Positions 16,600 through 26,200 of a DNA stretch of 64,000 nucleotides are shown in pieces. The stretch is from Actinotalea subterranea (GTDB lineage Bacteria > Actinomycetota > Actinomycetes > Actinomycetales > Cellulomonadaceae): positions 186,001-250,000 of the forward strand of contig NZ_VTTP01000003.1 of assembly GCF_008364845.1 (NCBI RefSeq), given 5' to 3'. Position 1 is the stretch's first letter; the number at the start of each line of letters is the position of its first letter. The position numbers and the translations under genes were made by a program. The notes under the pieces were generated by a model. That model ran no database searches and was not told where the DNA came from. It saw only the letters and a program-made list of their open reading frames with translations.

Positions 16600-17940
16600 T
16601 CACCTCCCGGTCACGCTCCACCGTCCCGCCGCGAGGTCGATGAGGCGCGGCAGGATCACGTCGCCGCTCACCCGCAGGCCGTCGTGCAGGAACTCGTTCG
16701 TGATCCACACCTGCGCGTTGCCCAGGACGCGGGCGGTGTCGAGCGCCAGGTCGAGGTCGACGTACGGGTCGTCGTAGTACTGGACCGCGGCGACGGGGAC
16801 CTCGTTGGACGCGAGACGCGCAGCGTCGTACAGGGCCGGCCACTGGGTGCGCTCGGCGAGCACGTGGGCCGCGTCCCGGAACGGTCGCAGGGCCCGGATC
16901 TGCTCGTACATCCACGGGAACACGGCCTCGCCGGTGAGGCTGAGGGGCCGGGCGTCGGTGGCGAACGCCGGGTGCCGGGAGAGCTCGGCCTGCGCGGCCC
17001 ACCCGGGGGCACGTCCGCCCTGGTGGTAGACGATCTCGTGGAGTGCGGCGTAGAGCGGGTTCTCGTCGTAGCCCGTGCGGTGCGCGACCTCGGCGAGGAA
17101 CGCCGGCGACGGCGTCCCGTCCGCGTCCACGTCGGCCGTGTCGAGCAGCCAGTGCAGGCCGTCGACGCCGGTGCTCATGCCGAAGGGCATGCCGAGCAGC
17201 TGGAGGCGCTCGACCGTCAGCTCGTCACCGTCCGGCAGGAGCACGCCGCCGCCGGCCAGGCGGTCGGCGATGCGACCCAGCAGCTCGACGTCCTGCGGGA
17301 AGCGGCGCGCGAAGTCCGCGTTGCGCGCCACCTGGCGGGGGAAGGTGCGGCGGTAGACCTCCTCCGCGTCCGCCTCGATGCCGATGAGCCCGCCCGTGAC
17401 GTAGCACGCGCTCAGCGCCTCGGGGTGGCTCGACAGGTAGGCCAGCGTCACGAAGCCGCCGTACGACTGGCCCAGCGTCGCCCAGCGTCTCCCGCCGTAG
17501 ACCGTGCGGCGCAGGTGCTCGGCATCCGCGACGATGGCGTCCGCGCGGAAGCACGCGAGGTACTCGGCCTGCTCCTCGGCGCTCCCCAGCGCGGCGATCC
17601 GGCGGCCGTCCACGCGGCCCGACCGCCCGGTGCCGCGCTGGTCGAGGAGCACCACCCGGTGCGTCGCGAGCGCGGTCGTCCACCAGCCGCCGCCGGCGGG
17701 GCGCGGGCTCAGGCCGCCCGGGCCGCCCTGGAGGAAGAGGAGCAGCGGGAGGTCCTCGCCCTCGCGCCCGGGTGCGGTGATCTCGCGTGCGAAGACCTCG
17801 ATCGGGGGGAACCGGTCGGGTGCGGACCAGTCCACGGGGACGGCCAGGCGGTGCTCCCGCACGACGAGGCCGGTCAGGGGGTGCTCGACCGGCACGCCGT
17901 GCTCGCCCCGGTTGCCCCGCCCCACGTGCTGCTCGCTCAC
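16600..17940 (-). CDS. Proline iminopeptidase-like alpha/beta hydrolase (S33)
   Basis: 446 residues. The oxyanion motif FLQGGPGG (near residue 70), DQRGTGRSGR, and the nucleophile elbow GQSYGGFVTL are typical of S33 proline iminopeptidases, which free N-terminal proline from peptides. The cap domain is large, and a late DDPYVDL supplies the likely acid with a histidine near the C-terminus (NEFLHDG). No signal peptide, so cytoplasmic. I chose GTG 17940 because GGAGGAGG is 8 nt upstream; ATG 17985 would precede that site. The EAL gene follows on the same strand, but a functional link is not apparent. Confidence 0.9.
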   Translation of the reverse strand: MSEQHVGRGNRGEHGVPVEHPLTGLVVREHRLAVPVDWSAPDRFPPIEVFAREITAPGREGEDLPLLLFLQGGPGGLSPRPAGGGWWTTALATHRVVLLDQRGTGRSGRVDGRRIAALGSAEEQAEYLACFRADAIVADAEHLRRTVYGGRRWATLGQSYGGFVTLAYLSSHPEALSACYVTGGLIGIEADAEEVYRRTFPRQVARNADFARRFPQDVELLGRIADRLAGGGVLLPDGDELTVERLQLLGMPFGMSTGVDGLHWLLDTADVDADGTPSPAFLAEVAHRTGYDENPLYAALHEIVYHQGGRAPGWAAQAELSRHPAFATDARPLSLTGEAVFPWMYEQIRALRPFRDAAHVLAERTQWPALYDAARLASNEVPVAAVQYYDDPYVDLDLALDTARVLGNAQVWITNEFLHDGLRVSGDVILPRLIDLAAGRWSVTGR

Positions 17941-18095
17941 CCGTCGACCTCCTCCGCGCCCGACCACCGGGCTCGGGACGACCATGGCAGGCGGGACCGA
18001 CACGGGCAAGGACGCGCCCCGACCCACAGGCCCCACGGTGCGCGCGGGTCTGCACGGTTCGCCCGGCCCCGCCCAGCCGTGTCGGACGGCGCCCC

Positions 18096-18101
18096 TAACC
18101 T
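18096..18101 (+). promoter_or_regulatory. -10 element of a leaderless promoter (TAACCT)
   Basis: TAACCT ends 6 nt before ATG 18108, the usual spacing for leaderless actinobacterial transcripts. The same geometry occurs before 23296 and 47153. The only open frame starting at that ATG is the short ORF at 18108-18176. Confidence 0.6.
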
Positions 18102-18107
18102 GGGCCC

Positions 18108-18176
18108 ATGCCCCGCCGCGCCGCACCTGCCGCACCTGCCGACCGCGGCCCCCGCCCCGCGTCGCGGGGGTGCTGA
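18108..18176 (+). CDS. Leaderless 22-residue upstream ORF abutting the HNH nuclease
   Basis: ATG 18108 sits 6 nt after a TAACCT -10 box and opens a 22-codon frame (Pro/Ala/Arg-rich, ending in Cys) that stops at TGA 18174. The GTG of the HNH nuclease follows with no gap and in the same frame (TGAGTG). This could be a leader peptide coupling translation into the nuclease, or the TGA could be bypassed to give an N-terminally extended nuclease. A real peptide is not proven; composition is compatible with coding but very short. Confidence 0.45.
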   Translation: MPRRAAPAAPADRGPRPASRGC

Positions 18177-18908
18177 GTGGTTTCGCGCCGCCGTCGGCGC
18201 CGTACGTCCGGATCGCACGTGGCGTGGTCGGCGATCGCGCTCGGGCTGCTCGTCGCCGCATTCGTAGCCATCCCCAGCGTGACCGACGCGGCGCGCACGA
18301 CGACGTACGCCGTGCCCGAGGCGGACCTCGTCGCCGCGCGCGAGGCCCTCGCGGAGCTGCCGGTCCGCGGGCGCGCGCCGAGCACCGGGTACGACCGTGA
18401 CGTCTTCGGCCAGGCGTGGGCCGACGAGGACCGCAACGGGTGTGACACGCGCAACGACGTGCTCGCCCGCGACCTCACGGCCATCGAGGCCAAGCCGGGC
18501 ACCAACGGCTGCGTGGTCCTGACCGGGACCCTGGCCGACCCGTACTCCGGCGCGGCGATCCCGTTCGAGCGCGGCGAGCACAGCGCCGACGTCCAGATCG
18601 ACCACGTCGTCGCGCTCTCGGACGCCTGGCAGAAGGGCGCGCAGCAGTGGACGGACGCGCAACGACAGGCGTTCGCCAACGACCCGGCGAACCTCCTCGC
18701 CGTGCAGGGCGCCCTGAACCAGCAGAAGGGTGCCGGTGACGCGGCGACGTGGCTGCCGCCCAACCGCGGGTACCGCTGCGTCTACGTGATCCGGCAGGTC
18801 TCGGTGAAGGCGGACTACGGGCTGTGGGTCACGCAGGCGGAGCACGACGCGATCGAGAGGGAGCTCGGTCGGTGCGTCACGGCCGAGCCGAGCCCTCCGC
18901 CGTCCTGA
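18177..18908 (+). CDS. Secreted or membrane-anchored HNH endonuclease (DUF1524/GmrSD-C type)
   Basis: 243 residues. A basic N-terminus (RRRRRR) is followed by one hydrophobic segment (about 15-38, VAWSAIALGLLVAAFVAIP), a signal sequence or anchor. The exported part has the DUF1524 HNH core: WADEDRNGCDTRNDVLARDL, the central VQIDHVVALSDAWQKGA with Asp-His, and NLLAVQGALNQQKG ending with a second metal-ligand region, then WLPPNRGYRC. Four cysteines could form disulfides. Such proteins are secreted nucleases in many actinobacteria. GTG 18177 lies directly after the stop of the upstream ORF. The small-family gene at 18927 converges on it with 18 nt between stops. Confidence 0.88.
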   Translation: MVSRRRRRRTSGSHVAWSAIALGLLVAAFVAIPSVTDAARTTTYAVPEADLVAAREALAELPVRGRAPSTGYDRDVFGQAWADEDRNGCDTRNDVLARDLTAIEAKPGTNGCVVLTGTLADPYSGAAIPFERGEHSADVQIDHVVALSDAWQKGAQQWTDAQRQAFANDPANLLAVQGALNQQKGAGDAATWLPPNRGYRCVYVIRQVSVKADYGLWVTQAEHDAIERELGRCVTAEPSPPPS

Positions 18909-18926
18909 GGGAGCCGTCGCGACGCC

Positions 18927-19199
18927 TCAGGCTCCGGGCTGGCGCGCCGAGACGCGTCGGGCGAGCTCGGTGACCTCGTGGGTGTCCATGACCACCGTCT
19001 CCTTCTCGGCGAGCTCCCACACGAGCGGGTCGTCGATGTGCCCGTCCGCGCGCTCCACGAGGAAGTCGGGCGAGCCGTGCTCAGCAGAGGTCAGCGGCGT
19101 CAGGTGCCACGTCGCGGGGTAGCCGCGCAGCGGGTGCATGCCGTGCAGCACCGCCGAGGCCCCACGCACCTGGACCCCTCGCGTCAGCATCCTGCTCAT
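18927..19199 (-). CDS. Small protein family member A (paralogue of genes at 27113 and 27491)
   Basis: 90 residues, unrecognised family. It shares a core with the two proteins at 27113 and 27491: Leu-(His/Gln), then ATWHLTPL, LVERADGHI and DPLVW, followed by a helical tail (THEVTELARRVSAR). No signal peptide, no membrane segment. The length equals that of paralogue B. ATG 19199 was picked to match the M(S/T)(R/Q) beginnings of the other two; GTG 19208 with AGGAG upstream is an alternative. It runs tail-to-tail with the HNH nuclease gene. Function unknown; the conserved Trp and the VER-x-x-G-x-I motif suggest a compact beta-rich fold. Confidence 0.75.
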   Translation of the reverse strand: MSRMLTRGVQVRGASAVLHGMHPLRGYPATWHLTPLTSAEHGSPDFLVERADGHIDDPLVWELAEKETVVMDTHEVTELARRVSARQPGA

Positions 19200-19586
19200 C
19201 CTGCTCACCACCACTCCTGCTCGGCGCTCCGGCCGGCCGGACGGCACCCGGTGCGCCGTCTCACCGGTACGGATCGGCTCGGGCACCCCTGCGTTGACAT
19301 CCGGCGCGGGTGAAGTGGCGCCGGTCACACACCCGCCGGTGCCGGAGCTCTCCGTCCGACGCACGGACCCGGTTCGACGCCGCCGGGCGTCCACAGCCTG
19401 GGCGGGAGGTCACAGACGCATTACGACTCGTCCCCCGGATGGGTGAAATGCCCGCTCAGGGGCGTCCGACAGACCAGAATGTCCCCGGACGACGACGGGG
19501 GCCGTCGGTCCGGAGCGGCAGATCACCCGCTGGCTCAGACGCCCGTCAGCCTCCGACGAGACATTTCGAGCCTGGAGCAGAACCTC
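19200..19586 (+). other. Intergenic region upstream of the PYGEQP membrane protein
   Basis: About 390 nt between two genes that diverge. It should hold promoters for both, but I cannot point to a clear -35/-10 pair. Less GC-rich patches (CATTACGACTC near 19420 and GACATTTCGAG near 19560) are candidates. No conserved RNA motif was recognised. Confidence 0.4.
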
Positions 19587-21041
19587 ATGAGCGAGAACCC
19601 CCAGCCGCCTTCGCAGGGGAGCGTGCCGCCCCCGCCCCCGCCGGCTCCCACCGGCGCGACGCCGCCGCCGTACACGGCCGAGCCGAGCACGCCCGCCGAG
19701 AGCGCACCGGCTGAGCCGACCGCGCCGTACTCGGCAGCCCCTGCCGCGCCCTACGGCGAGCAGCCCCCCGCGCCCTACGGCGAGCAGCCGGCCGCGCCCT
19801 ACGGCGAGCAGCCCGCGGCCCCTTACGGCGAGCAGCCCCCCGCGCCCGCCTACGGGCAGCCGCAGGACGCCTACGGCCAGCCCGCCCCCTACGGCCAGCC
19901 CGACGCGTACGGCCAGCAGCCCGCGTACGGGCAGCAGGCCGCCTACGGCCAGGCGCCGACCGGGTACGAGCAGCCCGCCACGGCCTACGGCCAGCAGCCC
20001 GCCACGGCGTACGCCGGCGGCTACGGGCAGCAGGGTTACGGGGGTACGCCCCCGCTCAAGACCAACGGTCTCGCGATCACCGGTCTCGTCCTCGGCATCC
20101 TCTCGATCTTCATGGGCTGGTGGCCGTTCGTCGGCCTCGCCGGCCTCGTGCTCGCCATCGCGGGTCTGATCCTCGGCATCCTCGGTATGCGCAAGACCAA
20201 GAGCGGCACGGTCGGCGGTCGCGGGCTCGCGCTCGCCGCGACCATCACGTCCGGCGTCGGCATCCTCGCGGGCATCGTCGCGATCATCACGACCATCGCC
20301 GTCGTGAACGCCGCGAACGACGCGAACGACGAGTGGCAGTCGACGATCGACGAGCTCGAGGACCTCGAGACCGACCTCACGGACGGCACGACGTTCGAGA
20401 TCGACCCGCCGAGCGGCAGCTTCGCGGAGATCACGCCCGAGGAGTGGGCCGCGATGGTCCGCGACCCGAGCACCCACGAGGGCGAGCTCGTCCAGTTCTA
20501 CGTCGAGGTCACCTCGGTCAACAGCTACGACGGCCCCAACGTCATGCACGGCCGGGGCGGCGCCCTGCAGCCGACCGCGCAGTACGAGCTCGAGGACGAC
20601 GTGATCCTCCTCGGCCTGGAGGAGATCCTCCTCGCGGCGGCGGAGGACGACATCGTGCTCGTCGAGGCCCAGGTCGGCACCGACCAGAACCTCGACTCGC
20701 TGTACCTGAGCGGCTCCGAGCTCGTCATGACCGTCGGGTCGGTCGAGGTCGTCGGCTTCCTCGACATCAGCGGCGACGTGACGCTCGGGACCTACACGCC
20801 CGACGAGTACGGCGGCGGCACCCTCACGGCGACGATCACCAACAGCGGCGACACCACGTACAGCTACTCGGCCGAGGTCGTCGCGACCAACGCCGACGGC
20901 ACGCAGCAGTACGACAACTCGCACGCGTCCGCCCAGGACCTCGCACCCGGGCAGTTCACGGAGGTCGAGGTCTACTTCTTCGAGGACCTGCCGGCCGACG
21001 CCGTGTTCAGCATCTCGGGCGTCGAGCGGTACAGCTACTGA
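19587..21041 (+). CDS. DUF4190-type membrane protein with PYGEQP/YGQ repeat N-terminus
   Basis: 484 residues in three parts. Residues 1-155 are proline/tyrosine-rich and disordered, with four tandem PYGEQP-type repeats followed by many YGQ repeats. Residues about 158-240 carry two to three membrane segments ([40 protein letters not shown]) like DUF4190. Residues 255-484 are an acidic, probably extracytoplasmic domain ending in a beta-sandwich-like region ([20 protein letters not shown], with [11 protein letters not shown]), similar to FxLYD-type sandwiches. ATG 19587 has GGAG 9 nt upstream. It precedes an NfeD/flotillin pair, hinting at a membrane-organisation role. Function unknown. Confidence 0.85.
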   Translation: MSENPQPPSQGSVPPPPPPAPTGATPPPYTAEPSTPAESAPAEPTAPYSAAPAAPYGEQPPAPYGEQPAAPYGEQPAAPYGEQPPAPAYGQPQDAYGQPAPYGQPDAYGQQPAYGQQAAYGQAPTGYEQPATAYGQQPATAYAGGYGQQGYGGTPPLKTNGLAITGLVLGILSIFMGWWPFVGLAGLVLAIAGLILGILGMRKTKSGTVGGRGLALAATITSGVGILAGIVAIITTIAVVNAANDANDEWQSTIDELEDLETDLTDGTTFEIDPPSGSFAEITPEEWAAMVRDPSTHEGELVQFYVEVTSVNSYDGPNVMHGRGGALQPTAQYELEDDVILLGLEEILLAAAEDDIVLVEAQVGTDQNLDSLYLSGSELVMTVGSVEVVGFLDISGDVTLGTYTPDEYGGGTLTATITNSGDTTYSYSAEVVATNADGTQQYDNSHASAQDLAPGQFTEVEVYFFEDLPADAVFSISGVERYSY

Positions 21042-21050
21042 CCCCGTGAC

Positions 21051-21090
21051 CGGCAGCCCCGCCCGCGCCCTGGGCCGGGCGGGGCTGCCG
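21051..21090 (+). terminator. Strong 15-bp stem terminator
   Basis: CGGCAGCCCCGCCCG (21051-21065) pairs perfectly with 21076-21090 around a 10-nt loop, beginning 9 nt after the stop of the preceding gene. No T tract follows, which is usual at this GC content. Confidence 0.75.
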
Positions 21091-21130
21091 TGAGGATCGC
21101 CACGACCGCAGGCTCCCCGAGGACGGACGC

Positions 21131-21616
21131 ATGATCACCTTCATCATCATCGGCTCCATCGGGCTCCTCCTGCTGCTCGTGGCGCTGCCGCTCGGCGACG
21201 TGTTCGACATCGGCGACGGCGCGCTGTCCGGCACGTCGCTCGGCGCGGGGGCCGTCGCCTTCGGAGCGATCGGCTCGATCGTCACCGCGAACGGGCTCCC
21301 GATCGTGTGGGCGTACGCCGCGTCGGCGGTCTTCGCGATCCTCACCGTGCTCGGCGTCCAGGTCATGGTCAACCGCCTCCGGGCGACCGAGGACGGCAGG
21401 CCCCGCACCCTCGTGGGCGTCGCCGGCACCGTGACCGCGACCATCACGCCCAGCCGCGCCGGCGAGGTCTCCCTGGACGACCCGAGCGAGCTCGAACGCA
21501 GGCTCGCGTGGGCCGACGTCGAGATCGCCGAGGGAACCCGCGTCGTCGTCGTCGAGCAGTCGGGCGGGCGCGTCAAGGTCCGCCCCGCGGCCGCTGCGCC
21601 CGACGACGCCGTCTGA
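21131..21616 (+). CDS. NfeD-like membrane protein
   Basis: 161 residues: a membrane segment at the N-terminus (FIIIGSIGLLLLLVALPLG), one or two further segments (LGAGAVAFGAIGSIVT; WAYAASAVFAILTVLGV), then a C-terminal soluble domain (about 95-150) with GVAGTVTATITPSRAGEV and GTRVVVVEQSGGRVKVRP, the pattern of an NfeD OB-fold. NfeD proteins partner with flotillins in bacterial membrane microdomains, and a flotillin gene follows 73 nt downstream. ATG 21131 has GAGGA 8 nt upstream. It begins only 40 nt after the terminator of the previous gene, so its promoter must lie within or near that hairpin or transcription reads through. Confidence 0.8.
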   Translation: MITFIIIGSIGLLLLLVALPLGDVFDIGDGALSGTSLGAGAVAFGAIGSIVTANGLPIVWAYAASAVFAILTVLGVQVMVNRLRATEDGRPRTLVGVAGTVTATITPSRAGEVSLDDPSELERRLAWADVEIAEGTRVVVVEQSGGRVKVRPAAAAPDDAV

Positions 21617-21689
21617 CCACCGCCGCACCGCACCGGTCTTCCGGAACCCTCGCGGCCGCCCGGCCCGAGCCACCTGAGAGAGGTTCTCC

Positions 21690-23168
21690 GTGGACGTCCC
21701 CTTGAACATCGCGTCAGACACGATCACGGTCGTGAGCGTCGTCGCCCTCGCCATCGCGGTCGCCGCCGTCGTGGCCTTCATCGCGAAGCGCATCCGACGG
21801 GTGCCGCCCAACGAGGCGCTCATCATCGTGGGGCGGGGCGCGGGCAAGGCTGCGGTGAACGAGACGGGGCAGCGCGTCGTCGTCGGCGGCCGTGTCTTCG
21901 TGTGGCCCGTGCTCCAGCAGGGCTTCCCGATCTCGCTCGAGCAGCGCCAGATCGGCATCACCGTCGAGGGCGTCGACAAGAACCGCATCAAGATCGCCAT
22001 CAAGGCGTCCATCAACTTCAAGGTCCGGGGCGACGAGGAGGGCGTGCGGCGTGCCGCGCAGCGCTTCCTCTCCCAGCAGGGGACGCTGACCGAGATCATC
22101 AAGGAGTCCCTCGAGGGTTCGCTCCGGTCCATCGTCGGCGACATGACGATCGAGCAGATCATCAGCGACCGCAAGGGCCTCTCGGACCGGGTCGTCGACT
22201 CCACCAAGACCGACCTGTCCGAGCAGGGCCTCCAGGTCGACCTGCTCAACATCTCCGACATCTCGACGCCCGGGTCGGACTACCTGGGCAACCTGGGTCG
22301 AGCCGAGAACGCGCGCGCCCGCCAGGTCGCCGAGGTCTCCGAGGCCGAGGCCCAGCGTGCGTCGGAGTTCGCGGTGATCGAGGCCGCGGAGCAGATCGCC
22401 GAGCGCCAGAAGGCGCTCGACCTCAAGAAGGCCTCGATCAAGGCCGAGACGGACCGGGCCAACGCCGAGGCGGAGGCCGCCGGCCAGCTCGCCCGCGCCC
22501 AGCAGGACCAGATCGTCGCGGCCCAGCAGCGCCAGGCGCTCGCCGAGCAGGCCCGCGTGACCGAGGAGGAGCTCGACATCTCGGTCCGCAAGCCCGCCGA
22601 GGCCGAGGCGTACGCCGCCGTCCAGCGCGCGACCGCCGAGCGCGACGCCGCGAACGCCGCGACCGAGGCCGACGCGTACAAGCGCAAGACGATCGCCGAG
22701 GCCAACAAGACCGCGGCGCTCCAGGACGCCGAGGCGGCAGCCGAGACCGTCCGACGCGCGGGCGAGGCCGAGCGTGACCGTCAGGTCGCCCTGGCCGCGG
22801 GTATCCGGGCCGAGGGCGAGGCGCGCGCCGCAGCGACGGAGGCCGCGGGCCGCGCCGAGGCGGCCGCGACGGACGCGAAGGCCGAGGCCCTCAAGAAGTA
22901 CGGCCAGGCCGCCATCGCGCAGGAGGTCATCTCGCGACTGCCCGAGATCGTGCGGGCCGCCGCCGAGCCGATCGGGTCGATCGGTCAGATGACCGTGATC
23001 TCGACCGACGGTGCGTCCGCGATCACCAAGAACGTGGCGTCCGTGCTCGGCGAGGGCCAGGAGGTCGTCCGCCAGCTCACGGGCCTCGACCTCGCACAGC
23101 TCATCTCCTCGGTCGCCGGCGGCAAGGCCGACGCGGCCGGCGCGACGACCGGCGCCGACGCGAGCTGA
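21690..23168 (+). CDS. Flotillin-family (SPFH) membrane scaffold protein
   Basis: 492 residues. One N-terminal membrane anchor (VVSVVALAIAVAAVVAFIA) is followed by an SPFH/band 7 domain (about 38-200, with RVPPNEALIIVGRG, IKASINFKVRGDE and GTLTEIIKESLEGSLRSIVGD) and a long Ala/Glu-rich coiled coil (about 205-430) with the repeated EAE pattern of flotillins. The tail LPEIVRAAAEPIGSIGQMTVIS is the conserved flotillin C-terminus. These proteins oligomerise and organise membrane domains. GTG 21690 has AGAGAGG 7 nt upstream. Paired with the NfeD-like gene, as in YuaF-YuaG (FloT) of Bacillus. Confidence 0.93.
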   Translation: MDVPLNIASDTITVVSVVALAIAVAAVVAFIAKRIRRVPPNEALIIVGRGAGKAAVNETGQRVVVGGRVFVWPVLQQGFPISLEQRQIGITVEGVDKNRIKIAIKASINFKVRGDEEGVRRAAQRFLSQQGTLTEIIKESLEGSLRSIVGDMTIEQIISDRKGLSDRVVDSTKTDLSEQGLQVDLLNISDISTPGSDYLGNLGRAENARARQVAEVSEAEAQRASEFAVIEAAEQIAERQKALDLKKASIKAETDRANAEAEAAGQLARAQQDQIVAAQQRQALAEQARVTEEELDISVRKPAEAEAYAAVQRATAERDAANAATEADAYKRKTIAEANKTAALQDAEAAAETVRRAGEAERDRQVALAAGIRAEGEARAAATEAAGRAEAAATDAKAEALKKYGQAAIAQEVISRLPEIVRAAAEPIGSIGQMTVISTDGASAITKNVASVLGEGQEVVRQLTGLDLAQLISSVAGGKADAAGATTGADAS

Positions 23169-23203
23169 CCGCCAGGCGCTTCCAGGCAGTCCCAGCACGT
23201 CCA

Positions 23204-23238
23204 CCGAGGGCCCGTCGCGACACGCGGCGGGCCCTCGG
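23204..23238 (+). terminator. Terminator hairpin after the flotillin gene
   Basis: A 15-bp stem (one G-T pair), 23204-23218 with 23224-23238, closes a 5-nt loop. It starts 35 nt after the flotillin stop. Confidence 0.75.
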
Positions 23239-23283
23239 TCCGCGTGGTCGCCGGCCGTCGGCGGCCGTGTGGGTGCCCGGCCG

Positions 23284-23289
23284 TAGCCT
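23284..23289 (+). promoter_or_regulatory. -10 element (TAGCCT) of a leaderless promoter
   Basis: TAGCCT lies 6 nt before the ATG of the nuclease-helicase gene, and no ribosome binding site is visible, so the transcript probably begins at the ATG. Confidence 0.6.
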
Positions 23290-23295
23290 GCCTGC

Positions 23296-26200
23296 ATGTT
23301 CCTCCTCGACGACGGCGCGATCGTGTACAGCGCGACAGACCTCGCCCTCGCCGCGTCGTGCGAGCTCGCGTTGCTCCGGACGCTCGATGCCGTCCTCGGA
23401 CGCCTCCCGCGCGTCGTGGAGCCGCCGGACGCGATGCGCGAGCGGGCCGCCCGGCTCGGTGACGAGCACGAGGAGCGGGTGCTCGCCGGGTACCGGGAGC
23501 GCTTCGGCCCGTGGGACCCGACGGCGGGCACGGGTGTCGTCGAGATCGCGCGCCCCGAGGCGGGTCGCCACACCGACCGCTCGACCCTCGAGGCGAAGCA
23601 CGCGGAGACCGTCGGGGCCCTGCGCACGGGTGCCGACGTGGTGTTCCAGGCCGGCTTCTTCGACGGACGCTTCGGCGGGTGGGCCGACTTCCTCGTCCGC
23701 GACCGCCCTGCGGAGCGCGCCGCGGCGGACCGCACCGGCCCGGTGTACGCGGTCCTCGACACCAAGCTCGCGCGGCACGCGAAGATCACCGCGCTGCTCC
23801 AGGTCGCGGCCTACGCGGACCAGATGCTGGCGGCCGACCTTCGGCCCGCACCCCTCGTCCACCTGGTCCTCGGCGACCGGACGACGACGGACCACCGCCT
23901 CGTCGACCTGCTGCCCGTGTACCGCGAGCGGAGAGCACGCCTCCAGCAGGTGCTGGACGCGCACCAGCGGGCGGCCGGTCCGGTCGCGTGGGGCGACCCG
24001 CGGTTCCGTGCGTGCGGGCGATGCGCGGTGTGCACGCCCGAGATCGAGCGACGCCGGGACGTGCTCCTCGTCGCAGGGATGCGGTCGACGCAGCGGGCAC
24101 GGCTGCTCACCGCGGGGATCGGCACGCTCGACGAGCTCGCCGCGAGCACCGGTCCGGTCGACGGCGTCGGTGCCGCGGCCCTCGCCTCGCTGCGGGCGCA
24201 GGCGCGGCTCCAGGCCGTGCAGGACCCGCCGGCCGTGGGGCCGACGCTCGGCGCGCCCGCGGGGCCGGTCGCGGACGCGGCGGCCGATGCTCGCGGTCCC
24301 GCGGCGGACGCGTCGGCACGCGCCGGCACGGCGACCTCGGGCGGTGTCGTGTTCGAGCTCTTCGCGCCCTCGGTCGTCGCGGGCCTCCCGGAGCCCGACC
24401 CCGGCGACATCTTCTTCGACTTCGAGGGTGACCCCCTGTGGACCGAGGACGGGTCGAGCGACTGGGGGCTGGAGTACCTCTTCGGACTCGTCGAGGCACC
24501 GACGTCTCCCGGGGCCGAGCCGGTGTTCCGGGCGTTCTGGGCGCACGACCGCACGGAGGAGAAGCAGGCGCTGCGCGAGTTCCTCGCGTACCTCGGCGAG
24601 CGCAGGCGGCGCTTCCCGGGCATGCACGTCTACCACTACGCGTCGTACGAGCGGACGGCACTGCTCCGGCTCGCCGGGCGGCACGGCGTCGGGGAGGACG
24701 ACGTCGACCAGCTGCTGCGCGACGGCGTCCTCGTCGACCTCTACGCGACGGTCCGGGCCAGCCTGCGCACGGGTCAGCGGTCGTACTCGATCAAGAAGCT
24801 CGAGCCCCTCTACATGGAGACCGGTCGCCAGGGCGAGGTGACGACCGCCGGCGACTCCATCGTGGAGTACGCGTCGGCGTGCCTGCTGCGCGACGCGGGC
24901 CAGGACGACGCGTGGCGCGCGCGGCTCGAGCAGATCGCGGAGTACAACGCCTACGACTGCCTCTCGACGCTCCGCCTGAGGGACTGGCTCCGGGCCCGCG
25001 CCGCGGAGATGGCACCGGAGGTGGCACCCGTCCAGGGCCCACCACGCACCCGGGGTGCCGAGCCGGCGTCGACCGACGAGCGAGCGGCGGGTCCGGATGC
25101 GCCCGAGCACGACGCCGTCGTGGAGACCCTGCTCGCGTTCGCGGACGAGGACGGGCCCGGCGCGCGGAGCCCTGACCGCCAGGCGGTCGCGATGCTCGCC
25201 GCGTCGGTCGGCTACCACTGGCGCGAGGCCAAGCCGTTCTGGTGGGGCCACTTCGACAGGCTCGTCAGCGAGCCCGCCGACTGGGCGGACCGGCGGAGCA
25301 CGTTCCTCGTCGAGGAGGCGTCCGTCGTCGTGCCGTGGCACGTTCCTGCCGGCAAGCGCACCGCCCGCCGGACGCTCCGGCTCGTCGGCCGCCTCGACCC
25401 GGGCAGCGACCTCCGGGAGGGTGCCGCGGTGTGCGGCCTCTACGACGAGCCGGTCCCCGGCTGCGCCCAGACCACGCAGGACGGCCGACGAGGGTGGACG
25501 GACACGCTCACGGTCACCGCGGTCGAGGCCGACGGCGAGGGGCCCGACGCGCGGGACGTCGTGCTCGTCGAGGACTCGCTCCGTGCGCGGCACGATCCCC
25601 ATGACGCGCTCCCCATGGCCCTCACACCGGGCTACCCGCCTCCCACGGACGGCCTCGCCGCCGGCATCCGCGAGCTCGCGCGCACGGTCGCCGACGGCCT
25701 CCCGCACCTGCCCGACCACCCCGCGCTCGACCTCCTGCGCCGACGTCCGCCACGCCTCCGCGGTGGCGCACCGCTCCCACCGGTGCTCGGGGAGCCCGCC
25801 GACTACGTCGCCGCCCTGACGTCCGCCGTCCGGCAGCTCGACGGCTCGTACCTGGCGGTCCAGGGCCCGCCCGGGACGGGCAAGACGTACACCGGTGCGT
25901 GGGTCGTGGCCGCGCTCGTCGCGCAGGGCTGGCGGGTCGGCGTCGTCGCACAGTCCCACAGCGTCGTCGAGAACATGCTGCGCGCCCTGGCCGCCGCGGG
26001 CGTCGACCCGGACCGGCTCGGCAAGAAGGCCGCCAACGGGACGGCCGTCGGTGACGAGCCGTGGCGCGTGCTCAAGGACGCCGGCTTCGGCGCGTTCTAC
26101 CGCGACCACCGCGAGAACGGGTACGTCGTCGGGGGGACCGCATGGGACTTCACGAACCGCCAGCGGCTCCCCGACGAGCCGCTCGACCTGCTCGTCGTCG

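Noticed and set aside
19200-19586. A riboswitch or other structured RNA before the PYGEQP protein
   Set aside because: I compared it by eye with cobalamin, c-di-AMP and SAM-type signatures and found no matching conserved core.
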